The notes: generated by a model from the letters alone, not told the origin. Positions 50,801 through 62,290 are shown, numbered from the stretch's first letter. The stretch: 64,000 nucleotides of DNA from Ovis canadensis (GCF_042477335.2 NC_091250.1:56489384-56553383); one strand, 5' to 3'. Program-made: numbers and translations.

Positions 50801-53617
50801 ACTTTTGACAGTATTCAATTCCATTTTAAATGATAAAATTTGTAGTTTGTAAACCATAGGTGAACCCCTATGGTTTGAGTGAAAGATTGTTTAATATAGC
50901 ATTCATGAGATGTGTAAGATGTAAGTGATAAGAACAGCATGTTTGTGTTAAACATAGAAAGGGATTAAAAGACCAAGAGATACCTAATATCCTGGAGGCA
51001 TCTGAGTACTAAATGTTTATTGTATATCAAACATACAAGAGGCACTAGGTATCCAGGAGACATGCTCAATGTACCTAAATACTTAATACTCATGAGGTCT
51101 TAATTCAGCCATCTATTTGTGAGATCCATTCTGGCCCCATGTGTCTTCTGCTCAACAAACACAAAACCCATGGACATTGATCAGGTTAATTGTTACATTA
51201 TAACCGTGGTCAGGTGAACTTGTCCCTGTATCTTCAACAGAACCAGTTCATGTTTGTCCCAAGATACCTTCCATTTGAGGAACCTCATGCTCAAAACACA
51301 ACTCTGGGGAAAGCTAGTGAGAGAAAGAACAGGTAGACATTGAATCACATCCAGGATTCAGGTAATATGGTCCTTCAACCTACCTTCACTCCATCCTCAA
51401 TTTGTTATCTTACCCCATCCTTCCCCACTTACTTCTCATTGTGTTTTAAGTTAGTTTAATCAGCCATTTGATATGCACATCCTAATTTGGTCTGTGAGAC
51501 TTCCTTGGCTTAGCCCACCTGGAAATGTGCTTGGAAACCTACAGTTGCCTCAGGTTATTTCCCAGATAATACAGGTCACTACATAATTCACACAATGTTA
51601 AAATTGCCTCTGTTCCCACGTGGACCATATTATATGGGAGAAAAAAAGGTTACAGGCCAAATATTCTAACATGGTTTGGGTATGTTTTCTTCCAATCTCA
51701 TTCCAATCACTTTCTTTATTCCATGTACAGTATTTATTAAAATGCTATTAGAAATCAAGATGTAATCCTTCTGTGTTTTATAATAATTTAGGAGATTAAC
51801 AATAAGCTATTTCTACCCATTCCAAATTTTTCATCAGTATGTTTCTCCACCACCACAGAAAATATGTTAGATTCCTAAAAAAGTGATTTAGAATGATAAT
51901 TGCAATCATTTAGCATTTCAAGTTAAAGAATGAAAATGGTCCAAAGGCTAGCTGTGTCAGTGAGGCATTTCTTACTTCTTTAGTGATGTAGCCATCTTTA
52001 TTTATGTCATACAAATTAAACGCCCAGTTGAGTTTTTCTTGTACTGTCCCCCGAAGCAAAATAGAAAGACCTTTGATGAAATCCTAAAAAAGAAATAAAA
52101 ATACAATTTGATATAGAATTTCTAAAAAACACAAACTCTAATAAAATTCTTTGTCAAATAGTACAAGTAAAGCTTTCAGTCCTCTGGATTTTGAACCATT
52201 TACTTAGCAAATGGTTCATGAATTCCTGATCATCTTTTCCCAGCATTCTTTGTGGGCATAGACACTCCTTAGGTTTAACATTTCACTTAAAAAACATCAT
52301 ATTTCTTTACGTATGTATTGTCATTGTGCTGGGTCTTCCTTGCTGCACAGGCTTTTCTCTGTTGGTGGCAAGTGGGGGCTGCTCCTGTTACGGTGCCCAG
52401 GCTTCTCGTGGGGGCTTCTCTTGCTCTGTCTCTAGGGCACATGAGCTTCAGTAGTTGCAGTTCCTGGGCTCTAGAGCACAGGCCCAATAGTTGTGGCTCA
52501 TGGGCTTAGTTCCTCCAAGGCATGTGGGATCTTCTCGGACCAGGGATCAATCCTGTGTCTCCTGCATTGGCAGGCGGATTCTTTACCACTGAGCCACCAG
52601 GGAAACCCAACATTCTCACTTTCTAATTGAAAACCGTGACTTAAGTCAACTGGAAATTGTGTCAAAACAGACACCCAAAAGCAAGACCCATAATAAGTGT
52701 TTAAGTGGTCTGTCTTACTACTACAAGTGCATAATATTCTTTTAGTGAAAAGAATCTAATGACTATCTTTTAAAATACAAGCACATACATAACACACTTC
52801 CCGTGGAAAAGATCTGCTAAAAAGGGATGTAGGTTGTCCTTAAGATAAGGGTCAAGTGAAGCCTTTACTTAGAAATCAAGTTGTGGGCAGTGGTTAAGAG
52901 AACAGAGCTGGAAGCCAGGCAGCTTGAATTCAGATTCCAGCTGTATCACCTGGTGACTCTGTTCTCTCAGACAACTTGACATCCTTTCATCTCAGTTTTC
53001 ATGAATGGAGATTACCGTGTCTAACTTCTCAAAAGTTTTTAATGAGGATTAAAAGAATTAAGCTGCTTGTAACTGTGTGGCATGGACAGTGGCTATGTAT
53101 CTGTCAAGTAAATGGAACCCTCAGTCAACATCAAGGTTAGGCAGGTTTGCAGACAGTCCAGTTGAACTCTATCAAGTTCATATTTATTTGTTGCTCAGTT
53201 GGCAGGGTTAGCATCACTATATGGTGGATTCTGAGTTCACATGGAATTGACAATCCGCTGTCAGGTAGGAATGAAAGAGCAGAAGGGAATTCCAGGAGTG
53301 GACTCTAGGCAAAGTTGTATTCTTGCTCTACATTCCAACATTTTGTAGTTGTTTTCCTGTCTCAACTTCTTCACAATTTTTTTTAAAGATGAGTGACATT
53401 CATTTAATTAAAAATGTAAAAATATATAAGATGTTTCATGAAAAATCTTCCTCCCAAGTCTAGACCCCATCCACCCTATTTCTTTCCTCTAGACTACTGA
53501 CATTAGTACCTTCTTGTGTTTACTTCTGAAGAATTTTTGTGCATATATGAGTATAAGGTATATTTATTTAAATATCTATTTCTTCTCCTTTTACAAAAAT
53601 GATAGTGTAACAAGCTG

Positions 53618-53656
<39 letters not shown>

Positions 53657-56600
53657 AAACACTTAGCAATAAAACTTGGAAATAATTCCTGTCTTTTTCA
53701 TCGTTGCATACATATGAATATACCATAGTTTATTTAGCCAGTATCCCATGGATGAATTATTTAAAGATTTCCAATCTTCTTATAAAGAAAGCTATAGAGT
53801 GACTTTATATATACATAATATATATTTTGAATAACTATGTCTGCAGGATGAGTTCCTAGAGGTGGAACCTCTTGGTCAAAAGATTTGAACATTGATAAAT
53901 TTTATATACTTATTTTCAAATTTCCCTTCCAATTCTCTTCTCAAAATCTATGCATAAGAATATTGTAGCTTGTCAATACTATATGGATCACAGTTCTGAT
54001 CTTTCTCAATCTTGTAGATTAATATTTCTGTCTCAGGTTACTGAAATTTGTATTCATTCTACTGTGAATAAATTTGAGCATTTTTTTGAAATGTCTTGAT
54101 TTATAGAAACTCTTCACATATTAGTAAAACTATTCCTGGTCTGGAATATATCTTCACATATTGTTTCCCAGTTTGTCATTTCCTTCTTTTTATTATGCTG
54201 ATTTTCTGTCGAGTAGGCATCTTTTGGTTTTTATATTCTAGAATTTGTCAGCCTTTTACTTCATGTCTCTTTGTTTATGTCATATTCACCATAAGTTTTA
54301 GAGCCTTAGGTAGAGCTGGGGTTCAACCCTGGTTCTGCCATTCATTAACTGTATGACTTTGGATAAGTCAGTTAGCATCTCTCAAGTCTGGAACTCCTCA
54401 TCTCTAACATGTGGCAAGTAATACAGGCCCTAATTTTTTAAATCTGCAACTCACCACTCCCATCCAACAATATTTTAAATGAACTGAAAAAGAAGAAACT
54501 TTATTGGGAAGATAGGGGTGGTGGTGAATTTTGGTGCCAGAACTCATTTAATGCCAAAATCTGAACTGAAATGACATGAAACTTCTAGTATCTATTTATC
54601 TGTTTATCTCTATTATTAATCACCTATTATCTGTTATCAGTCATGTTAATCAAAAGACATTAAATTCTTTTTTAATATATCCAAGTCATAGTAGCTTGAC
54701 ACAGTATAAGCTTGTTTATCACTCACATGCAGTGAAATATAAGTGAGGATGCTGTTCTGTTCTGTGCAGTCATAACAGAGATCCAGAATTCTACTTTGCT
54801 TCAAGGCAAACCAAAATGTGTAACCTCATGGTTTCCACAGATGGAAAGAGAGAAGATGTGGTCACTTCCACCAGTCTCCTGTTGGTTGAAATTCAGTCTT
54901 GGCCCCACCTATCTGGGTAGGAGGAGAGGCTGGGAATATGTACTGATCATGTGATCTTAAAGCAGAATGCATGGACATTGGATCAGTAGCACTCTCTGCT
55001 ACATTTACTGTTGAGAGTCTCTTGGACAGCAAGGATCCTGCAGGAGACATTAATGATATAGAGTATATGCACAGTGTTGTGTGTCTTAAAAATCAGCAAG
55101 ACAAATTCAGTTGGCTCTGAGGAATTCAGGTGAGGGACTGGGAATCTATATGCGCCTCCTTTGCTGGGCTGGATGAAGCACAAGCCGGAATCAAGATTGA
55201 TGGGAGAAATATCAATAACTTCATATGCAGATGACACCACCCTTATGGCAGAAAGTGAAGAGGAACTAAAGAGCCTCTTGATGAAAGTGAAAGAGGAGAG
55301 TGAAAAAGTTGGCTTAAAACAACATTCAAAACATGAAGATCATGGCATCTGGTCCCATCACTGCATGGCAAATAGATGGGGAAACAATGGAAACAGTGAC
55401 AGACTATATTTTGGGGCTCCAAAAATCACTGCAGATGGTGACTGCAGCCATGAAATTAAAAGATGCTTGCTCCTTGGAAAAAGAGTTATGACCAACTTAG
55501 ACAGCATGTTAAAAATCAGAGACATTACTTTGCCAACAAAGGCCCATCTAGTCAAAGCTATGTTTTTACTAGTAGTCATATATGGATATGAGAGTTGGAC
55601 TATAAAGAAAGCTGAACGCCGAAGAATTGATGCTTTTGAACTGTGGTGTTGGAGAAGACTCTTGAGAGTCCCTTGGACTGCAAGGAGATCCAACCAGTCC
55701 ATTCTAAAGGAAATCAGTCCTGAATATTCACTGGAAGGACTGATGCTGAAGCTGAAACTCCAATACTTTGGCCACCTGATGCAAAGAACTGACTCATTTG
55801 AAAAGACCCTGATGCTGGGAAAGATTGAAGGCAGGAGGAGAAGGGGACAACCGAGGATGAGAGGGTTGGATGGCATCACAGACTTGATGGACATGAGTTT
55901 GAGTAAGCTCCGGGAGTTGGTGATGGACAGGGAGGCCTGGTGTGCTGAGTCCGTGGGGTCACAAAGAGTCGGACATGACTGAGTGACTGAACTGAACTGA
56001 ACTGGCAGGATAGCACAATTGCTAAGAGATGTATGCTGGGCCAGATTGCTTGAGTTTGAATCCTGACTCTCCTACTTTCTAGCTGTGCGACCTTGGGCAG
56101 ATTGCTTTAGTTCTCTGTGAATCTCTTTCCTAATTTGCTAAAATGACGATAATCATACCTATGAAGATTAAGTTACTGTATGTAATCCATTCATCATAAT
56201 GCCTGACTCAGAAAGAGTGCTGAACAAGTCAGCTAGTTTTATTGTATGTAGGTATTATTAATACTATTTTTGATGTTATTTTCATATACTTAGTACAGTG
56301 ACTGACACAAAATAAGTGCTTGTTTTATAATCAGATTCAGAACTATCTCTTACAGCATTGCAGACAGAGCAATCATCTGGCCTGCGCTTAAATGTGTTCA
56401 TTGTAAGGTCAGTGAGGAATAAAATGACCAATGTCATTGTTAACTGGCTTCATTGGAAAAAATCTCCTTTGTAGTACCTGCTGTGATTAATATCTAATAA
56501 ATACTGAGCACATATTTGGTACCAGGCACTCAGCCAAGCCCTTAAGTGACATCACTTTGTCATCCTTCTCTTATCCTGTGAAGTAGCTTTGTTTGCTGAT

Positions 56601-59593
56601 GTTTCACAGTGAGGAACACTAAGGCTCAGAGGATCTCACAGGGTTTCAACCACTTGATGGCAAAGGGATTTTTAGCTCCAGTCATATCTGGATCCAGGGC
56701 CCCTCCTGTCTTATCCACTCCACCCTTTGGTTTTAAGCAAATTAAGTAGGAAACTTCCATTTCCTTTACCTTGCATCAGGATGGTTTCTGCTGTACCTCC
56801 CAGGATCTACTGCTCAAAATATGTTCATTTCTTAGTCATTTCTACTTTCTAGAGACTTTTCACATGGCTAATCAATTTAGAAAAATAACTACAATAGCCT
56901 AGTTTTAAATTTAATTTTGATTTAACATTTATTAATTCATCCATTAGTTTGTCTTCAAAAAGACATTTTTTTTTACCAACATGCTTACAGTATATAGCCA
57001 TTACAACTAATTTCCCAAATTATCATCCACATTCATCACAATTACTATGATGAATATTACATAAATATTATAATAGCAGCATTAGGCATGGTCTCATATC
57101 ATTAACACCAGACTAAACTTACATGTGAAATTGGATACAATGTGCTGTGAGTAATTGATGGTACATTTCTAATATGTAAGTAATTTTAAGTAATGAAATC
57201 ACTAGCAGTCTCTGCCTTACCCATATCCTAGCTATGAAAGATTTTGTTAGGTGAACTGGAACGTTTGATTTCTATGTTATGGCTAAACTAAGGCCATGGC
57301 AGAATTAATCTTGTTGGTAAAGAGCAGCAAACACTAATACAATATTGTCACGGGTGATCATCGGCTGCCAAAGTGGAAGAAATGTGACAGGGGACGGAGT
57401 CTATGATAGACTCACGTCTTCACTAACTGCTGTTGTCGCATCGGGGTCAACCCATGGACCACTGCTGGCTTCTTGGTCCACACCTTTACTGAGCTGCTGC
57501 CAGCTTCTCCTCTTATTTTGTCAGTGATTGTTCTTGGTTACATTGTGAGATGACACACTGAGTTTCCTGGCCCAGAATAGTCATTTCAGTAGCGCTCAAC
57601 CTGTGCGAGCATCTAGTGTGCGAGGAGGTACTTTGCTCACTCTGCCCCAGGGCCACTGACTGAATGACCTTTCAGGAGTTTGTGCCCCCTTTTGTCATCC
57701 TGGTGCCACAAAGTGTTGAGATGTTAGTGTACCAATTTAATTTTTATACCTCCTGAGCTTGTCACCTCCTTTTCTCCAATGCCTTCACTGTAGATCCAGC
57801 TGACATCAGCCTGTCGGAACTCTTGGGATAAAGAGCTGCTAATTGGACTTTTTGTTTCTAGGAACATACCTTAACTTCCCTGCTGAAAATTCTTCAATTC
57901 TTATCTTGGTTCTTACCTCCTGCAGTTCAGCCTCCTTGGCATCCTGCCTCAGATGTGTGGAGATCTGCCCTGGGCCTCCTTCCCAGCCTTCCTGTCACTC
58001 TCCCCCTTTTGCATTTCATCTTCTAGGTGACTTAACAAATGTTTTCTCTTCATTCCCAGGCCTCTGCCTCACTCCCCACTGCTCCCCATCCTGAGCCCTT
58101 ATCCTCTTTAGCAGTTCCTGCTTGTCCTTCAGACCTAGTTCATCAGGTCCAGGGGAGGGACTCTCTGATACAGCCCACTAGTACCCTTCCTTGTTGATTC
58201 CACACCATCATCTGCTTTCCTTTATTCTGACACTCACTGAAATTTCTGTTCATGTGTAAGATGCACTCTTCCCAATTGAAAAAAAATGCATACCTTCTAA
58301 ATTATCTGGTTCCCATGATACATATTAACAATTCTGCACACAATTCCAGTGTGTGAGTGGGGATTTCTCCACTCCAACACCAGATGTAATCAAGTAATCT
58401 CCAACACCAGATGTCTTACAGTTCAACTTACTTCTGATACTTTCTTCCTGGAGATAGAGCCAGATTCTACATGACAGCCTCTTCCTGGCCCCCAGCTTTA
58501 GATGCTACTGCAAGAATAGGTTGTCACCCATGCTTCTGACCAATGGGCTACAGATTGGAGTTTCCAACAAACCTTTACTTGGGTTCAAGTAATTTGCTAG
58601 AGCAGCTCACAGAACTTCCAGAAACATACACCTACTAGATTACCAGTTTTTAAATAAAAGGATATTTAAGAGCTTTTACTAAAATTTCTAGATAGCTTAC
58701 CAAGACTGAATCATGAAGAAATAGAAACTATGAACAGATCTATAACTAGGAAACTGATTCAGTAATCACAGACCGCCCCAAAGAGACAAGCCTAGTCGCA
58801 GATGGCTTCCTTGGTGAATTCTGCCAGATATTTAAAGAACACCAACCTTTTTCAAACTGTTCCAAAAAACTGATGTGGAAGAAACACTTCCAAATTAGGC
58901 CAGCCTTACCTGGTGCCAAAACCAGACGAAAAAATTACAAGAAAATTACAGGCCAATATTCCTGACACACACAGATGCAAAAGTCCTCAACAAAACACTA
59001 GCAAACCAAATCCAAGAGCGCATTACAATGATTATACTCCATGACAAAGTAGAATTTATCCCTGGGGATAGAAAGGTGAATCAATACATGAAAATAAGGT
59101 AATATAATATTCCACATTGACAGAATTAAGGATACAAATCTTATGATCATCTCAATAGATGCAGAAAAAGCATTTGACAAGTTCAATACTCTTTCAAGAT
59201 GTATACTGCCAACAAACTGGGAATAGAAGGAAAGTACCTCAACATAATAAAGGCGATATATGAAAAGGCCACAGCTAACATCACACTCAGTGGAGAAAAT
59301 GGTAAACTTTCTCTCAGTATTAGGAGCAAGACAAAGATGTCCACTCTTGTTGAATATTCTTAATGCAACAATAATAAAGTAATAAAAGGCTCAAAAAGCC
59401 AAAAAAAATTATACCACCAAACACAAATTTTCACCCTAACAGCACTAAATCCCTTTCAGTGTATGCAAAGTCAAAGCATTATTAAAACACACACACACAC
59501 ACACAAGAAACTTAAGACTTACCTCAAAACTTACAGCTCCATTGTGGTCCGTATCAAATGCATTGAACAGAAAATGTGCATATGTTGTAGAGT
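47823..59593 (-). CDS. KCNIP4: Kv channel-interacting protein 4 (KCNIP4), last five coding exons
   Basis: Partial gene; exons in transcript order are 59593-59523, 52083-51976, 50138-50034, 49382-49320 and 47870-47823. They join in phase to about 130 C-terminal residues plus TAA; the family is about 250 residues long, so the N-terminal half lies beyond the right edge. Seen: three EF-hand loops, [12 protein letters not shown] (EF2, Asp at position 12), [12 protein letters not shown] (EF3) and [12 protein letters not shown] (EF4). EF3 and EF4 have full calcium ligands including Glu at 12. The end is QLFENVI. Known: KChIPs are neuronal-calcium-sensor proteins that bind the Kv4 N-terminus on the cytoplasmic side and tune surface expression and inactivation of A-type current. 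Exact residue matches to KChIP4 ([31 protein letters not shown]) separate it from KChIP1-3, though this relies on my recall of the paralogues. Confidence 0.97.
47871..49319 (-). other. KCNIP4: Last KCNIP4 intron
   Basis: No repeat family is recognised in 1.4 kb, including no young SINE. Confidence 0.5.
49320..49382 (-). CDS. KCNIP4: KCNIP4 exon with EF-hand 4
   Basis: Encodes [20 protein letters not shown] and a final K; 21 codons, phase 0. Acceptor CCCCAACAG (a weak pyrimidine tract) and donor A|GTAAGT. The whole EF4 loop is in this one exon with canonical ligands D, N, D, V, E. Confidence 0.97.
49383..50033 (-). other. KCNIP4: KCNIP4 intron
   Basis: A probable MIR tail (CATCTGTAACATGGAGCTAA, then ATGAGACATGGCAATTG) lies at about 49640-49790 on +. 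The rest is unassigned. Confidence 0.5.
50034..50138 (-). CDS. KCNIP4: KCNIP4 exon, helix between EF3 and EF4
   Basis: Encodes [20 protein letters not shown] then [15 protein letters not shown]; 35 codons, phase 0. Acceptor CCTTTTCAG, donor G|GTAGGA. The M-L-x-I-M-x-A-I-Y-D-M-M-G helix is a KChIP family signature. Confidence 0.97.
50139..51975 (-). other. KCNIP4: KCNIP4 intron, repeat-poor
   Basis: No recognised repeat in 1.8 kb. A TTTAATTTTAATTAAAAT palindromic patch occurs near 50628. No gene. Confidence 0.5.
51976..52083 (-). CDS. KCNIP4: KCNIP4 exon with EF-hand 3
   Basis: Encodes [20 protein letters not shown] then [16 protein letters not shown]; 36 codons, phase 0 at both ends. Acceptor TTTTTTAG, donor A|GTAAGA. 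The loop [11 protein letters not shown] is completed by the Glu that begins the next exon. Confidence 0.97.
52289..52608 (-). repeat. CHR-type SINE, near full length
   Basis: Reverse order: TGTGCTGGGTCTTCCTTGCT, GGGCTCTAGAGCACAGGCCC, CATGTGGGATCTTCTCGGAC and GAGCCACCAGGGAAACCC. Flanking AACATTTCACT (52277) and AACATTCTCACT (52609) suggest an imperfect target duplication. Confidence 0.88.
52880..53100 (+). repeat. MIR SINE
   Basis: GTGGTTAAGAGAACAGAGCT, GCTTGAATTCAGATTCCAGC, TTTCATCTCAGTTTTCATGA follow the MIR order closely. Confidence 0.8.
53623..53652. repeat. TG microsatellite
   Basis: About 15 uninterrupted TG units in a KCNIP4 intron; CA on the transcribed strand. Confidence 0.95.
54298..54430 (+). 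repeat. MIR SINE
   Basis: GGGTTCAACCCTGGTTCTGC, then ACTGTATGACTTTGGATAAG and CTCCTCATCTCTAACATGTG. Confidence 0.8.
55163..56003 (+). mobile_element. BovB LINE 3' portion with YADD motif
   Basis: 840 bases of the BovB reverse transcriptase ORF 3' half, open for 273 codons (55161-55982). It includes [12 protein letters not shown] of the polymerase active site and the C-terminal M-D-R-E-A-W. Before Y-A-D-D a 2-base loss relative to the expected N-N-L-R-Y-A-D-D shifts the frame, and a second shift near 55320 alters about 15 residues. It is 5' truncated and lacks most of the polymerase and the endonuclease, so it cannot move itself. Confidence 0.93.
56010..56250 (+). repeat. MIR SINE
   Basis: TTGAGTTTGAATCCTGACTC, CTAGCTGTGCGACCTTGGGC, then CATAATGCCTGACTCAGAAA: nearly full length, directly after the BovB tail. 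Confidence 0.85.
56490..56718 (-). repeat. MIR SINE
   Basis: Reverse order: TGAGCACATATTTGGTACCA, CACTAAGGCTCAGAGGATCT, ATATCTGGATCCAGGGCCCC. Confidence 0.7.
58370..58690. mobile_element. Possible LTR fragment
   Basis: CTCCAACACCAGATGT occurs twice, 27 bases apart. GAGCAGCTCACAGAACTTCC resembles the LTR-like block at 38262. Weak assignment. Confidence 0.35.
58700..59395 (+). mobile_element. Old L1 ORF2 fragment (reverse transcriptase part)
   Basis: Translated pieces in shifting frames give [11 protein letters not shown] and a following R-Q-R-C-P-L-L; both are L1 reverse transcriptase motifs. Many stops and frame shifts. It lies antisense to KCNIP4, about 130 bases from the donor of the EF2 exon. 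Confidence 0.82.
59486..59504. repeat. AC microsatellite next to a KCNIP4 donor
   Basis: Nine or so CA units; on the KCNIP4 transcript this is (UG)n starting about 18 nt after the donor of the EF2 exon. Confidence 0.9.
59523..59593 (-). CDS. KCNIP4: KCNIP4 exon with EF-hand 2
   Basis: Encodes (D)[20 protein letters not shown] then SFE. Entry phase is 1 (the Asp codon is split) and the exit is phase 0. Acceptor CATTTCAG, donor G|GTAAGT. The EF2 loop continues into the next exon. A TG repeat lies 18 nt past the donor on the transcribed strand. Confidence 0.97.
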
Positions 59594-60518
59594 CTGAAAT
59601 GTTGGAAATAAAATAATGATAAGTTAGCATTTCAATATCCTACAAGCGATTTAGATAGCATGTCCAAGCCTCTTCTACTCAGGAGAATACACTTTGACTT
59701 GTGGTTTCTTTGCTTTCTTCCCAGCTGCCTATCCTCTCTCAGTAGTGGGTTGTAATTTGAGGTTCATAGGCATGAGTTACCTACAGAGACCACTGGTGAG
59801 AGAAGCTCTCTAAGTTTCTGGATGGAATTTCTCCAAATACACAGGCGTCTTGGATGATGCTACTGACACTGGGATGAGTAATGTTACCTTAGGTGGGTGT
59901 GAGGCTTAAGCAAGTGAAATCTAGAAATTGATTAGTGCTTGGCAGGGACTATCTCTGAAAGAAGTGAAATAATAAAATACTAATAATGAGACACAGATGA
60001 ATTGCTATTATTGGTGGTGTAATTATTAGTTCATCATTGTACAGCCCAGATAAGGATACTGGGATTCAGAGAGGTATCCCAGTACTTCTCTGGGATAAAC
60101 CAAAGCCACACAGTCCATTGGCAGTAGAGTGGAACATCACTTAAGCATTTCTGACCAAATCGCCATGCTAGCCCATACCCAGTAAGGTTGCCTGATGAAG
60201 TGGAAACAGGAGTGATTTGGGAAGTTTCTGTGGTCATGTTGAAATGGATTGTGTGGTCCTAAAGTTTCCCAGTTGCAAGTAGTGGGTTGCTCCTGCTTTG
60301 CCTGGGTCCTGGGTGGGATTGAGGCTCTGGGCAATGGCAGACTACTTGTCCTGGGGTCACAAGATGCTACCTAAGGACACTGAAGTTCTCTGAAATCCAA
60401 AACTTCCTCTGAGTTTGCTTCTAGTATGTTATTTCCCTCGAGATTTTTTCCTTCCTCTTCCCTTTTTTCCTTTGTCTCTGTATTCTCTGAACTTTCTGCC
60501 TTTTACTTGAAATGTATT

Positions 60519-60540
60519 ATATATATATATATATATATAT
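60519..60540. repeat. TA microsatellite
   Basis: About 11 TA units flanked by AT-rich DNA. Confidence 0.9.
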
Positions 60541-61074
60541 TTCTTATTGTTTTCTTTCCTTAGTGCAGTTTTCATTTTAAGTCCCTCTGCGCTTGACCCT
60601 TGATCAAATTTATGTGATTATTTTAAATGTTTCATCTCATGGGTTTTAGCCTTTTATCTTAACCTTTTTTATATTAAAAAATAGTAACCTTTTAGATCAT
60701 TGGCTCTAGCCTTTTATCTTCTGTTTAAAATCTCATCTATTTCTATTTTATAACTTTTATCCTTTATTTTTATTGGGATTTAACAAAAGTTCTGTTCGCC
60801 TTTACTTTATGAATTGCTTTTTGAAGGCTGTCAAGAGACTAAGTCACAGAAGCAGTAGAGAATTTCTCTCTCCAGATAACGGAGTTCAGAAGTCGTGCAG
60901 ACTCCTCTCCTAGCTTGCAGGCAGCCGTGGCTTTTGTAGGCATTATTTTCCTGAATGCTTCACCCCGCTGGTTAACTCTCTTGAAGGCCATGTATTTCAT
61001 GAGGTAAATGGTACACTCAATTTCTCAAAATAATGGTGACATTGTTTTTCATCTCTTACCTTTAAATATGATAT

Positions 61075-61197
61075 AGTGGTTTAGTTGCTAAGTCACGTCT
61101 GACTCTTGCAACCCCATGGACAGTAGCCTGCCAGGCTCCTTTGTCCATGGGATTCTCCAGGCAAGAATATTAGAATGAGTGGCCATTTCCTTCTCCA
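61075..61197 (-). repeat. Bov SINE monomer with target duplication
   Basis: TTGCTAAGTCACGTCTGACT through CCATTTCCTTCTCC. The 11-base AAATATGATAT occurs at 61064-61074 and 61198-61208. Confidence 0.9.
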
Positions 61198-61899
61198 AAA
61201 TATGATATGAGGAACCACTTATCTTTAAACATGTGAATTAATATGTTTTCAATGAACCAAACAGACACCACAATTGGGCCTAAGTAATACATAAAAGGAC
61301 TGTAAGTAGGGTGGATGTCCATCTAGTGTTGACAGGTTGCAGGAAGAAACCCTTTTGGGTATGGAGCTAGGATTTTAATTGCAATCAACTTAGTGCAATT
61401 GTTGGGAAGTTCCATTAGAATTATCAAGAATTACCAGCCCCCCCCCTTTTTTATGAACATGTTTTGCTGTCAGCAATATTTTCATAGACTTCTTGAACTA
61501 TTTAGTGCCCTATGGAGAAATGAGTTGACAGATGGAATGTTAAACTTATCTTTAGGGGAAAAAAAAGGGATTTTGCCTATTTTCAAATGAGCTCATTAAG
61601 CAGATATTTTGTTACTTTATACAGTCAGGGTAAATGCCTTTACCTTAGCAAACAGAACTCACCATGAGTATAAGGCACAGAACAAACAATACTGGCAAAT
61701 TTTTAAAATTTAAAAGACCAAGATAACATAGGCATATAATAATTACCATTCTTTTCAGATGGGGTTGTTTAATTTAAACCTTGACCTATCGGACCCACAC
61801 TCTGAGGGTTTGCCCTAATGTGGTTCAGAGGATGTCCTATTCCTCTAAATGTATCTCGACAAGTTTCCTGGAAATGAAGCCAGTTTTCCAGCCTAGATA

Positions 61900-62290
61900 G
61901 GAGATATCAGGCGGAGAGATGGTATCATCTCTCAGATGGCCCAAATTTGAATCTCAGCTCAACCAACTATTAATCATGTGGCTATGGCAAATTGTTTAAG
62001 CTCTCTGAAACTCAGTTTCCTCACCTACAAAATGATAACAATGTGTACTTCATAGTCGTGTCCGACTCCTAGCGACCCCATGGACTGCAGCCTACCAGGC
62101 TTCTCCATCCATGGGGTTTTCCAGGCAAGAGTACTGGAGTGGGGTGCCATTGCCTTCTCCAGTACTTCATAGAGTCCTCATGAAGACATTAAATGAGATA
62201 CTACATGCAAGTTCTTAGAACAGTCTTAGGCAAATGTTAAATGTTCACCAAATCAGTTATCATTGTTATTCCTTCATAGACAAGTCACTC
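61900..62290 (+). repeat. MIR SINE split by a Bov-A monomer
   Basis: Left part TTTGAATCTCAGCTCAACCA and CTCAGTTTCCTCACCTACAA; right part TAAATGAGATACTACATGCA and CTTAGGCAAATGTTAAATGT. The insert is at 62056-62161. Confidence 0.82.
62056..62161 (-). repeat. Bov-A monomer with perfect target duplication
   Basis: TCGTGTCCGACTCCTAGCGA through GCCATTGCCTTCTCCA. GTACTTCATAG is present at 62045-62055 and 62162-62172. Confidence 0.93.

Larger units (their letters stand above)
52084..59522 (-). other. KCNIP4: Large KCNIP4 intron, 7.4 kb
   Basis: Holds a CHR SINE, four MIR-like copies, a long BovB, an LTR-like piece and an L1 fragment. 53110-54290, 54430-55160 and 56720-58300 are mostly unassigned; 57860-58260 may be a reversed L2. 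Confidence 0.6.

Noticed and set aside
54096-54356. 86-codon hydrophobic frame in a KCNIP4 intron
   Set aside because: AT-rich intron sequence running into a MIR; T-rich codons give false membrane segments.
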